Source: UBA1367 sp040268355 (GTDB lineage: Bacteria; Actinomycetota; Coriobacteriia; Coriobacteriales; Atopobiaceae). Taken from it: a stretch of 5,564 nt of DNA. The DNA lies in the NCBI GenBank assembly GCA_040268355.1, contig JAWRIT010000153.1, positions 1-5,564 of the forward strand. The letters run 5' to 3'. Position 1 is the first letter of the stretch. Each line of letters begins with the position of its first letter. Below, piece after piece: positions 1-5,541 of this stretch. Made by a program: the position numbers and the translations under genes. The notes under the pieces are model-generated. The model ran no database searches, was not told where the DNA came from, and worked only from the letters and a program-made list of their open reading frames with translations.

Positions 1-221
1 GAGTAGCAGACGAGAAAACAGCAGGACGGAGGACGGAGATACTCCGGGATGCCCGAAAAAACACCGCAAAAGTCCGATCTCTAGCCACGGCGCCCGACTC
101 CCCCTCGCCGCATCCCAGGCGAAGGGAGGCCGACGGGGCATAGATGCGCTCATTGCCGTTCTTATGGGCATCCCGACCCCGAGGGGCGCTAGAGTGGGGG
201 GCCACGGTCCTCGTGCTGAAA

Positions 222-251
222 TGGCACAGAGGAAGAGGCACCTCCGTGTCA
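222..251 (+). repeat. 30-nt hairpin repeat, copy 1
   Basis: The left arm TGGCACAGAGG (222-232) pairs with the right arm CCTCCGTGTCA (241-251) around the 8-nt loop AAGAGGCA. Nine positions are Watson-Crick, and the remaining two are G-T or A-C depending on strand. Aligned directly with copy 2 at 285-314, about 23 of 30 bases match. Aligned with the partial copy at the window's right end, about 18 of 23 match. It is noncoding. No U-run follows on either strand, so it is not a classic intrinsic terminator. It could be a REP-like extragenic palindrome, an RNA-processing or stability element, or a protein-binding site. Confidence 0.6.
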
Positions 252-284
252 TCCCTCGTGTGCGCACAATCGAAACCTTCGCAC

Positions 285-314
285 TGACACGGAGGAGGAG
301 ACACGTGTGTGTCA
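285..314 (+). repeat. 30-nt hairpin repeat, copy 2
   Basis: This has the same length and orientation as copy 1, with 33 nt between the two. Its ends TGACAC (285-290) and GTGTCA (309-314) pair perfectly, and a G-T pair extends the stem by one. The inner stem is weaker than in copy 1. The right half contains the palindrome ACACGTGT (301-308). The purine-rich centre (GGAGGAGGAGAC) matches the centre of the other copies and fixes the orientation. It lies 58 nt past the transporter operon's stop codon, so it would be transcribed as its complement in any readthrough RNA from that operon. Confidence 0.55.
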
Positions 315-372
315 CGGCCGCACTCGACCGAGCCCACACCGCACCCGGTCGGGCCCATCCGTGCGACGGCCG

Positions 373-1806
373 CTACCGGGCAAAGAGCCTGCGTTCGTCG
401 GCTTGCAGCAGCTCGGCATCCTGGGGCGCATGGCTCGCCGCCACCAGCGTACGACCAGCCAGGTGCCGTCGCACGAAGGCGGCCGCTCGCCTATGGGTCT
501 GCTCGTCAAGCGAGGCAAAGGGCTCGTCGAGCAGCACGGCGGCACTGGGACACATGAGTGCCCGCACGATCTCCACGCGCCGGCGCTGCCCGCCCGAGAG
601 CTCGGCGACGGGGACGTCGAGCGCGTCCGCGTCGAGCAGCTCGAGCAGGGCGTCGCGCAGCTCTGGCTCCTCCAGACCGCCCGCCACGAGCCTGACGTTC
701 TGCACGGCCGTCAGTTCGTCGACGAGCCGTGCCTCCTGAAAGACCATCGTCACCGCTTCCGGAAGCTCTGCCGCAGGCCCGCTCAGCAGCGGCTGGAGAC
801 CGGCGAGCGTCCGGAGCAGCGTGGTCTTTCCGCATCCGGAGGCATCCGTCAGCACGACACGCGCCCCCGGATCGAGCTGCAGGCTCACCCCCTCGCCGAC
901 CGGCGCCCCACCGTAGCCGATGGTCGCCCCAAGCAGCTCGATGGGCCCGGGTGCCACGACCCCGTGCCGCCTAGTATCCAGACGTCGCACCAGGACCAGC
1001 GCCAGCCTGCGGGAGAGATCCCCGCTGCGCGCGAGCAGGGTCACGAACGCACGCTCGCACACGGCCGAGAGGGCCATCACCACCAGCGTCCAGGCGAACA
1101 GGTCGGCCGTCTCCAGCAGGATCTTGGCTTGGTAGATGCGCTCCCCGATCGAGCCGAGCGGGCTACCGATGAGCTCTGCGGCAATGCCCGCCTTCCACGC
1201 CATGCCACAGGCGTTTTTGCTGGTGGCAACCAGATACGGCAGGACCTGCGGCCACGTGTGAACCAACAGCCGCACCACGCCGCGCACACGAAAGACGGCC
1301 AGCATCTCGGACAGCTCGACCTCCAGCCGTCCCAGGCCCTCAAGGCAAGAGAAGTAGACGGCGGGAAATACCACAATGAAGACGGCGATGCCCGACACCT
1401 GACGCGAGCCCACCCAGATGAGCAGCAGCACGATGACGCAGGCGATGGGCACCGACTTCAGGACAGAGACGCCGGGCGCGAGCAGGCGGGCCACGAGCGG
1501 AATGCGGTGCGCGACAAAGGCCACCACGAGCGCCGTCGCAAAGGCCGCCAGAAACCCGCAGCCGACCCGCGCCAGCGAAAAGCACACGACCGACAGGAAG
1601 CGCTCCTCGACGAGCAACGCCAGCAGGCGGCGCAGCGTCTCGAGCGGTCCTGCCAGCAGCAGGGAGCTTCCCACGAGCATGCTGGCCAGCTGCCAGACGC
1701 CCAGCCACAGAACGCCGACGGCAAGCCGCTGCACGCGGGGGCGACGCTCTACCATGCCGCCGCCCGCGTGCCGCGAGGATGTGCCGTCCTTACGAGGGGC
1801 GCTCAC
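373..1806 (-). CDS. ABC importer permease-ATPase fusion protein (NitT/TauT type)
   Basis: This 477-aa membrane protein joins the two inner parts of an ABC importer. Residues about 26-258 are a binding-protein-dependent permease with hydrophobic segments near 28-52, 80-100, 108-131, 137-155 and 235-257. A degenerate EAA coupling loop lies around 165-191, followed by the family-typical GMAWKAGIAAELIG (201-214). Residues about 288-477 are an ATPase. Its parts are the A-loop Tyr298, Walker A DASGCGKTT (321-329), Q-loop Gln357, signature LSGGQ (403-407), Walker B LLDEPF (425-430), D-loop SLD (432-434) and switch His459. All catalytic residues are present. Two oddities: the first Walker A glycine is Asp, and the ATPase ends about 18 residues after the H-loop, so at roughly 190 aa it is shorter than the usual 240-260. 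The start is GTG, 3 nt after the binding-protein stop, with no clear Shine-Dalgarno, so translational coupling is likely. ATG at 1755 (residue 18) is an alternative start. The substrate cannot be read from the sequence. Confidence 0.88.
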   Translation of the reverse strand: MSAPRKDGTSSRHAGGGMVERRPRVQRLAVGVLWLGVWQLASMLVGSSLLLAGPLETLRRLLALLVEERFLSVVCFSLARVGCGFLAAFATALVVAFVAHRIPLVARLLAPGVSVLKSVPIACVIVLLLIWVGSRQVSGIAVFIVVFPAVYFSCLEGLGRLEVELSEMLAVFRVRGVVRLLVHTWPQVLPYLVATSKNACGMAWKAGIAAELIGSPLGSIGERIYQAKILLETADLFAWTLVVMALSAVCERAFVTLLARSGDLSRRLALVLVRRLDTRRHGVVAPGPIELLGATIGYGGAPVGEGVSLQLDPGARVVLTDASGCGKTTLLRTLAGLQPLLSGPAAELPEAVTMVFQEARLVDELTAVQNVRLVAGGLEEPELRDALLELLDADALDVPVAELSGGQRRRVEIVRALMCPSAAVLLDEPFASLDEQTHRRAAAFVRRHLAGRTLVAASHAPQDAELLQADERRLFAR

Positions 1807-1809
1807 GTG

Positions 1810-2901
1810 CTACTCGGCCGCACCGAGGTAGTAGAAGTCGTCGCCCGGCAGCGCGCCGCCCACCGAGCTCGCGTCCGCATCGTAGAGAACCTGCAGGTAG
1901 CCCTCAAGGGCCTCGCGCATCTCCTCGCCCGTAACGCAGACCACGTTGCAGGCCGGAATCGCCTTCTCGGCGATGGGCGCCTTCTCGATGATGCCCGCCG
2001 CGACGACCAGCTCGGCGGCGGCTGCGGGATCGGCGTTGACCGCGTCCACGGAGTCGGCGTGACGAGCCAGGAAGTCGCTCACGGCAGCGGGGTGCTCGGC
2101 GGCAAAGTCGGCGCGCACCACCGTGACGCCCGTGACGGCCTGGCTGCCGTCGTCGACCGTCGCGTCCCAGACCTCGGTGAGGTCGATGGGAGCGGAGAGC
2201 GCCTCGTTCTGCGCGAGCGTCGCCGTCACGAAGGGCTGGGGCAGCACGCCCACTGCCATCGGGTCGCTGGCGAGCACGGCGGCGACCTCGGTGTGCTCGC
2301 TCTTCCACTCGACCGTCACCTCGTCGGCGATGCCGGCCTGCTCGAGCAGGTAGTTGAGCACGTACTCGGGGGAAGAGCCCTTGCCCGAGATGAAGACGGT
2401 CTTGCCTGCGAGGTCGGCGAAGTCCACGATCGCCTCGTCGCCGGTCACCACCGAGAGGATGCCCAGGGTGTTGATGTCAATGACCTGCACCTTGCCCTCG
2501 GTCTTGTTGTACAGCACACTACCCGCGTTGGCGGGAACCAGCGCGATGTCGGCCGTGCCCTGGATGACCATGGGCAGCACCTCGTCTGGTGCGGAGGAGA
2601 TCGTGTAGGCATAGGTGATGCCCGAGCCCTCCTCGGCCTCGCTCGGCTGCTCCTCGTCTGCGGTGGGAATGCCCGAGGTGGTGTCCATCATATGGACGAG
2701 ACCGATGGTCGTCGGGCCCTTGAGCGAGGCCACGCGCACGACGACATCGTCTTCGGCGGCGTCTGTCGCGGCGTCGGTGGCCGTGGCGTCGGTGGCATCC
2801 GTCTCTGTCTGCTGCGCGCCGCAAGCGGCAAGCAGCGAGGCAAGGCTCGCGGAGCCAAACAGTCCCAGGGCCTCGCGACGAGTGAATGTGGTGCGTCTCA
2901 T
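1810..2901 (-). CDS. ABC transporter solute-binding lipoprotein (SsuA/NMT1-like)
   Basis: This 363-aa extracytoplasmic binding protein captures the importer's ligand. The N-terminus (residues 1-27) is a basic TFTRREALG segment, a short hydrophobic stretch and the lipobox LAAC with Cys27. It is therefore a lipoprotein, and the RR pair resembles a Tat signal. Residues 31-52 are a Thr/Asp/Ala linker of near-repeat TDA units that probably spaces the domain from the membrane. The mature domain starts near 53. It shows patterns usual in the NitT/TauT periplasmic-binding class: KGPTTIGLVHMMD (61-73), GTADIALVPANAG (115-127) and LAGKTVFISGKGSSPEYVL (164-182). An acidic insert at about 80-93 follows the first strand. 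Length is normal for the family. It is the first gene of a leftward operon with the permease-ATPase fusion. The start is supported by AGGAAGG 7 nt upstream. The ligand is unknown; nitrate, sulfonate, thiamine-precursor and other uses occur in this class. Confidence 0.88.
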   Translation of the reverse strand: MRRTTFTRREALGLFGSASLASLLAACGAQQTETDATDATATDAATDAAEDDVVVRVASLKGPTTIGLVHMMDTTSGIPTADEEQPSEAEEGSGITYAYTISSAPDEVLPMVIQGTADIALVPANAGSVLYNKTEGKVQVIDINTLGILSVVTGDEAIVDFADLAGKTVFISGKGSSPEYVLNYLLEQAGIADEVTVEWKSEHTEVAAVLASDPMAVGVLPQPFVTATLAQNEALSAPIDLTEVWDATVDDGSQAVTGVTVVRADFAAEHPAAVSDFLARHADSVDAVNADPAAAAELVVAAGIIEKAPIAEKAIPACNVVCVTGEEMREALEGYLQVLYDADASSVGGALPGDDFYYLGAAE

Positions 2902-2908
2902 GGTTCAA

Positions 2909-2915
2909 CCTTCCT
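2909..2915 (-). promoter_or_regulatory. Ribosome binding site of the solute-binding protein gene
   Basis: Read on the minus strand, AGGAAGG lies 7 nt before the ATG at 2901. It is a strong Shine-Dalgarno match at ideal spacing and fixes the start that gives a complete lipoprotein signal. Confidence 0.8.
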
Positions 2916-2922
2916 GTCAGAT

Positions 2923-2979
2923 TGCGGCGACGATGCCGCACCTTCCGTATCGGGTGGCCAGCAGCCTGGCGAGTGCCCG
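2923..2979 (-). promoter_or_regulatory. Two hairpins in the transporter mRNA leader
   Basis: Two stems lie between the candidate promoter and the ribosome binding site. The one nearer the gene is TGCGGC/GCCGCA (2923-2940), a perfect 6-bp stem with a 6-nt loop, ending 7 nt before the Shine-Dalgarno. The other is GCCAG/CTGGC (2957-2970) inside an outer CGGG/CCCG pair (2951-2954 with 2976-2979). No U-tract follows either, and I do not recognise a known riboswitch consensus. They could influence translation or mRNA stability, or be chance in GC-rich DNA. Confidence 0.3.
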
Positions 2980-3004
2980 GCTGACGCGGCCAAGCGCTAG
3001 CGAA

Positions 3005-3010
3005 AGTATA
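3005..3010 (-). promoter_or_regulatory. Candidate -10 box for the transporter operon
   Basis: On the minus strand this hexamer is TATACT, a 5 of 6 match to TATAAT in otherwise GC-rich DNA. It would place the transcript start near 2998, giving a leader of about 97 nt. No good -35 lies at 16-18 bp (GCCCGG-like); TTGCGC sits 21 bp upstream. An inverted repeat GGGCG/CGCCC (3030-3048) covers the -35 region and the palindrome CGCTAGCG (2995-3002) covers the start site. Both could be regulator sites. Confidence 0.45.
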
Positions 3011-3138
3011 GGGGAATCGCACAGGTACCGGGCGCAATTCGTACGCCCAATCTTGCCGCCATGGGCCCCACGGCGTCACCTGAGCGTCAGAAGGCGCAAG
3101 CTGTCAAGCTCACCAGCTCCACTCGCCTGTTCCGTGCA

Positions 3139-3158
3139 GCGTAACGGCTGCGTTACGC
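3139..3158. promoter_or_regulatory. Operator-like inverted repeat GCGTAAC-N6-GTTACGC
   Basis: Perfect 7-bp arms at 3139-3145 and 3152-3158 are separated by 6 nt. Read as direct half-sites it is GTAAC-N6-GTTAC, that is GTNAC twice with 11-bp periodicity. This resembles the half-site spacing described for the actinobacterial nitrogen regulator GlnR (GTNAC-N6-GAAAC). The second half does not fit GAAAC, so the assignment is tentative. It lies about 80-100 bp upstream of the candidate synthetase promoter and about 130 bp upstream of the transporter -10, so it could serve either gene. Confidence 0.45.
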
Positions 3159-3188
3159 CTTGGCGCACAGTCGCGTCCCTTCATGGCG

Positions 3189-3215
3189 CAGAAACAATGT
3201 GCGGATACGTTTCTG
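3189..3215. promoter_or_regulatory. Operator-like inverted repeat CAGAAAC-N13-GTTTCTG
   Basis: Perfect 7-bp arms at 3189-3195 and 3209-3215 have centres 20 bp apart, about two helical turns, as expected for a dimeric or paired regulator binding one DNA face. It ends 24 bp before the candidate -10 of the synthetase gene, the position of an activator or repressor. A partly similar stretch, GATAACGTTTCAG (3240-3252), follows it and resembles GATACGTTTCTGA at 3205-3216. The regulator is not identifiable. Confidence 0.4.
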
Positions 3216-3239
3216 ATGGAGCGAGCGGGGCCTGGCTCT

Positions 3240-3245
3240 GATAAC
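3240..3245 (+). promoter_or_regulatory. Weak candidate -10 box for the glutamine synthetase gene
   Basis: GATAAC matches TATAAT at 4 of 6 positions and is the most A/T-rich hexamer before the synthetase gene. The -35 at 17 bp would be TGGAGC, only 3 of 6. A weak -35 suits a promoter that depends on an activator bound at the inverted repeats just upstream, but the call is uncertain. It implies a leader of roughly 175 nt. Confidence 0.25.
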
Positions 3246-3251
3246 GTTTCA

Positions 3252-3413
3252 GGGGGTCGGAGTCCCCGTCGGGAGGTCCGTCCCTCGGCCGAGGCCGGCA
3301 CCGCTCGTCGGGGATGCGAGAGCCCTCGACCGAAGGATCGAATCAGATCGCCTGGGAACGAGCTGCCCAGGGCGCACGCACAAGACGGCACGCCGCATCC
3401 GCGTCTGCGACAC
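3252..3413 (+). promoter_or_regulatory. GC-rich, hairpin-prone leader of the glutamine synthetase gene
   Basis: No gene is supported here; open frames that cross it lack a ribosome binding site. Pairing potential is dense. It includes GGGG/CCCC around 3253-3267, a perfect 12-bp palindrome CCTCGGCCGAGG (3283-3294), a longer-range pair TCCCCG (near 3263-3268) with CGGGGA (near 3309-3314), and CCTGGG/CCCAGG (3351-3356 with 3366-3371, 9-nt loop). It ends just before the Shine-Dalgarno. It does not match the cyanobacterial glnA glutamine-riboswitch consensus as I remember it. A structured regulatory leader is possible, but GC content alone yields many such stems. Confidence 0.3.
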
Positions 3414-3419
3414 AAGGAG
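3414..3419 (+). promoter_or_regulatory. Ribosome binding site of the glutamine synthetase gene
   Basis: AAGGAG lies 8 nt before the ATG at 3428. It decides the start against the in-frame upstream ATG at 3314, which has no Shine-Dalgarno and would add 38 unrelated residues. Confidence 0.85.
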
Positions 3420-3427
3420 AGAACGTC

Positions 3428-5518
3428 ATGGCAAAGGACAAGGTCAGCGCCGAGTGGGGCGAGCTGCTCTTCGACGAGGCGGACATGAAGGAGCGCCTGC
3501 CCAAGCCCACCTTCAAAGAGCTCATGCGGGTGATCAAGGACGGCGAGGCGCTCGACATCGACATCGCCAACGAGGTCGCGCACGCCATGAAGGAGTGGGC
3601 CCTGGAGAAGGGCGCCACGCACTTCACGCACTGGTTCCAGCCGCTCACCGGCATCACGAGCGAGAAGCACGACAGCTTCCTGACCCCGAGCGGCGACGGC
3701 ACGATCCTCATGGCCTTCTCGGGCAAGGAGCTCGTGCAGGGCGAACCCGACGCCAGCAGCTTCCCCAACGGTGGCCTGCGCGCCACCTTCGAGGCGCGCG
3801 GCTACACCGTGTGGGACCCCATGAGCCCCGCCTTCATCAAGGACGAGGTGCTGTGCATCCCCACCGCCTTCATCAGCTACACCGGCGAGGCGCTTGACAA
3901 GAAGACGCCGCTTCTGCGCAGCCAGGTGGCCCTTGAGACGCAGGCCAAGCGCGTTCTGGCGCTGTTCGGCCGCGTGCCGCACCGCGTGACCACCACCATC
4001 GGCCCCGAGCAGGAGTACTTCCTCATCAAGGAGGAGGACTTCAAGGCCCGGCCCGACCTCATCCTGACCGGGCGCACGCTCTTCGGCTGCGCGCCTGCCA
4101 AGGGGCAGGAGCTGGAGGAGCACTACTTCGGGGCCATCCGCCCGACGGTCAACGAGTTCATGAAGGAGCTCGACGACGAGCTGTGGCGGCTCGGGATCCC
4201 CGCGAAGACCAAGCACAACGAGGTGGCGCCCTGCCAGCACGAGTTGGCGCCGGTCTTCGAGGAGGGCTCCACCGCCATCGACGACAACCTGCTGATCATG
4301 GAGAAGATGAAGCTGCTCGCCAGCCGTCACGGGCTCGCCTGCCTGCAGCACGAGAAGCCCTTCGAATATGTGAACGGTTCGGGCAAGCATGGCAACTGGT
4401 CCGTCTGCGCCGATGGGCGCAACCTGCTCGAGCCCGGCCCTCACCCCGAGGACAACCTGCAGTTCCTGCTGTTCCTCTCCTTCCTGGTCGCCGCCGTGGA
4501 CGAGCACGCCGACCTGCTGCGCATGAGCGTGTCGTCGGCCGGCAACGACCACCGCCTGGGTGCCAACGAGGCGCCGCCGGCCATCATCTCGGTGTTTCTG
4601 GGCGACGCGCTCTCGCCGGTGGTCGAGGCCCTCATCCGCAAGGAGAGCGCACGGGCGAGCGAGGCCGAGCGCATGGACCTGGGCATCCCACAGCTGCCCG
4701 CCATCCTGCGCGACAACACCGACCGCAACCGCACGAGCCCGTTCGCGTTCACCGGCAACAAGTTCGAGTTCCGCATGCCGGGCAGCCAGCAGAACCTCTC
4801 CGATCCCACCGTGATCATCAACACGGCCGTGGCGGAGCAGTGCGACCGGTTCTGCACCTATGTGGACGACCGCTCCGACGAGCCCTTCCTCACCGTGGCC
4901 ATGCGTTTCGTGCGCCACACCTTCCGCGACCACCAGCGCATCATCTTCGACGGCAACGGCTACTCGGCCGAGTGGGAGGCCGAGGCCGCCGAGCGGGGGC
5001 TCCCCCACCTCAAGAGCACGCCCGACGCGCTCGGCGCGCTCATGGACCCCGACAACATCGCCTTCTTCGAGCGTTACGGGGTGCTCAACGAGGCCGAGTG
5101 CCACGCGCGCTACGTCGCGAAGGCCGAGCAGTACGCCAAGCTCATCAACATCGAGGCCAACACGATGGTCTACATGGTCCACCACATGTACCTGCCGGCG
5201 CTCATGAGCTACTCGGGAGACTTGGCGACAAGCGTGGCCACCAAGGCGGAGCTGGGCGTCGCCTCACGTGCCGAGAAGAGCATCGTCGAGCGGCTGACGG
5301 CGGGCATCGATGCCATCTACGAGCTGACGACGACACTCGAGGAGCGGGCGGCCAACGCCTGCGGCAAGAGCAACCCGACCGAGCAGGACGCGCTCTGCCG
5401 CGACAAGGTGATCCCCGCCATGGAGGCGGTGCGCGCCAAGGTCGATGAGATGGAGCTGCTCTGCGGCGAGGACTACTGGCCGGTCCCCAGCTACAACCGG
5501 ATGCTGTTCTACGTGTAA
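3428..5518 (+). CDS. glnN: Glutamine synthetase type III
   Basis: This 696-aa cytoplasmic enzyme makes glutamine from glutamate, ammonium and ATP, the main ammonium-assimilation step. The length is usual for type III (about 700) and well above types I and II. The N-terminal type-III region (about 10-150) contains HWFQPLTG (68-75). The catalytic core shows GPEQEYFLI (192-200, metal-binding glutamates), FGCAPAKGQELEEHYFG (219-235), KHNEVAPCQHELAP (262-275) and NGSGKHGNWS (316-325, the NGSG-H ATP-side motif). It continues with SSAGNDHRLGANEAPP (369-384, substrate arginine) and NRTSPFAFTGNKFEFR (434-449). The C-terminal type-III extension runs from about 560 to the end, closing with DYWPVPSYNRMLFYV (682-696). 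Nothing is truncated. The type I adenylylation-site motif is not seen. It stands alone on the plus strand, divergent from an ABC importer. Regulation by nitrogen through the upstream inverted repeats is inferred. glnN is the usual type III name; some genomes call it glnA. Confidence 0.96.
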   Translation: MAKDKVSAEWGELLFDEADMKERLPKPTFKELMRVIKDGEALDIDIANEVAHAMKEWALEKGATHFTHWFQPLTGITSEKHDSFLTPSGDGTILMAFSGKELVQGEPDASSFPNGGLRATFEARGYTVWDPMSPAFIKDEVLCIPTAFISYTGEALDKKTPLLRSQVALETQAKRVLALFGRVPHRVTTTIGPEQEYFLIKEEDFKARPDLILTGRTLFGCAPAKGQELEEHYFGAIRPTVNEFMKELDDELWRLGIPAKTKHNEVAPCQHELAPVFEEGSTAIDDNLLIMEKMKLLASRHGLACLQHEKPFEYVNGSGKHGNWSVCADGRNLLEPGPHPEDNLQFLLFLSFLVAAVDEHADLLRMSVSSAGNDHRLGANEAPPAIISVFLGDALSPVVEALIRKESARASEAERMDLGIPQLPAILRDNTDRNRTSPFAFTGNKFEFRMPGSQQNLSDPTVIINTAVAEQCDRFCTYVDDRSDEPFLTVAMRFVRHTFRDHQRIIFDGNGYSAEWEAEAAERGLPHLKSTPDALGALMDPDNIAFFERYGVLNEAECHARYVAKAEQYAKLINIEANTMVYMVHHMYLPALMSYSGDLATSVATKAELGVASRAEKSIVERLTAGIDAIYELTTTLEERAANACGKSNPTEQDALCRDKVIPAMEAVRAKVDEMELLCGEDYWPVPSYNRMLFYV

Positions 5519-5541
5519 GGACTCAGATGGCCGCCAGGGCC

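Larger units (their letters stand above)
1..372. other. Gene-free, palindrome-rich intergenic region
   Basis: I see no convincing gene here. Open frames that cross it lack a ribosome binding site and run antisense into the transporter gene. The region holds a tandem 7-mer (GGACGGA at 24-30 and 31-37), two small hairpins (CGGAG/CTCCG at 34-46 and CGGG/CCCG at 45-55), an A6 run at 56-61, and an imperfect hairpin at 98-128. GGGATGCCC near 47-54 recurs inverted as GGGCATCCC near 166-174. Two 30-nt hairpin repeats (222-251 and 285-314) flank a perfect palindrome, TGTGCGCACA, at 259-268. Around 318-365, GCAC/GTGC and CGACCG/CGGTCG arms could form a larger stem just downstream of the transporter operon's stop. 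None of these is a textbook terminator with a U-tract. Confidence 0.6.

Noticed and set aside
34..61. Hairpins followed by an A6 run as an intrinsic terminator
   Set aside because: On the plus strand the run is A, not T. On the minus strand the T run precedes the hairpin rather than following it.
222..314. Two 30-nt repeats with a 33-nt spacer, resembling a minimal CRISPR array
   Set aside because: The copies are only about 77% identical, each is palindromic across nearly its whole length, a third related copy lies alone 5.2 kb away, and no cas gene is present.
2902..2998. Thiamine pyrophosphate or cobalamin riboswitch before the binding-protein gene
   Set aside because: The conserved boxes I know for these RNAs (for example CTGAGA and the thi-box core, or the B12 box) are not present in the leader.
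307..3000. Very long open frame on the plus strand opposite the transporter genes
   Set aside because: It is antisense to two well-recognised genes. Its translation is rich in Arg, His, Gln and Gly with no domain I recognise, and it has no ribosome binding site. Long antisense frames are expected where third positions are mostly G or C.
3314..3427. Upstream in-frame ATG at 3314 as the synthetase start
   Set aside because: It has no Shine-Dalgarno, and the added 38 residues do not look like a glutamine synthetase N-terminus. The ATG at 3428 has AAGGAG at 8 nt.
3183..3488. Small leader-peptide gene starting at the ATG at 3183
   Set aside because: There is no ribosome binding site before it, the frame overlaps the synthetase gene start out of frame, and the composition is that of GC-rich noncoding DNA.
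3110..5185. Long open frame on the minus strand opposite the glutamine synthetase gene
   Set aside because: It is the mirror of a conserved enzyme gene, with low-complexity Val/Leu/Gly/His-rich translation and no start signal. It is explained by GC bias.
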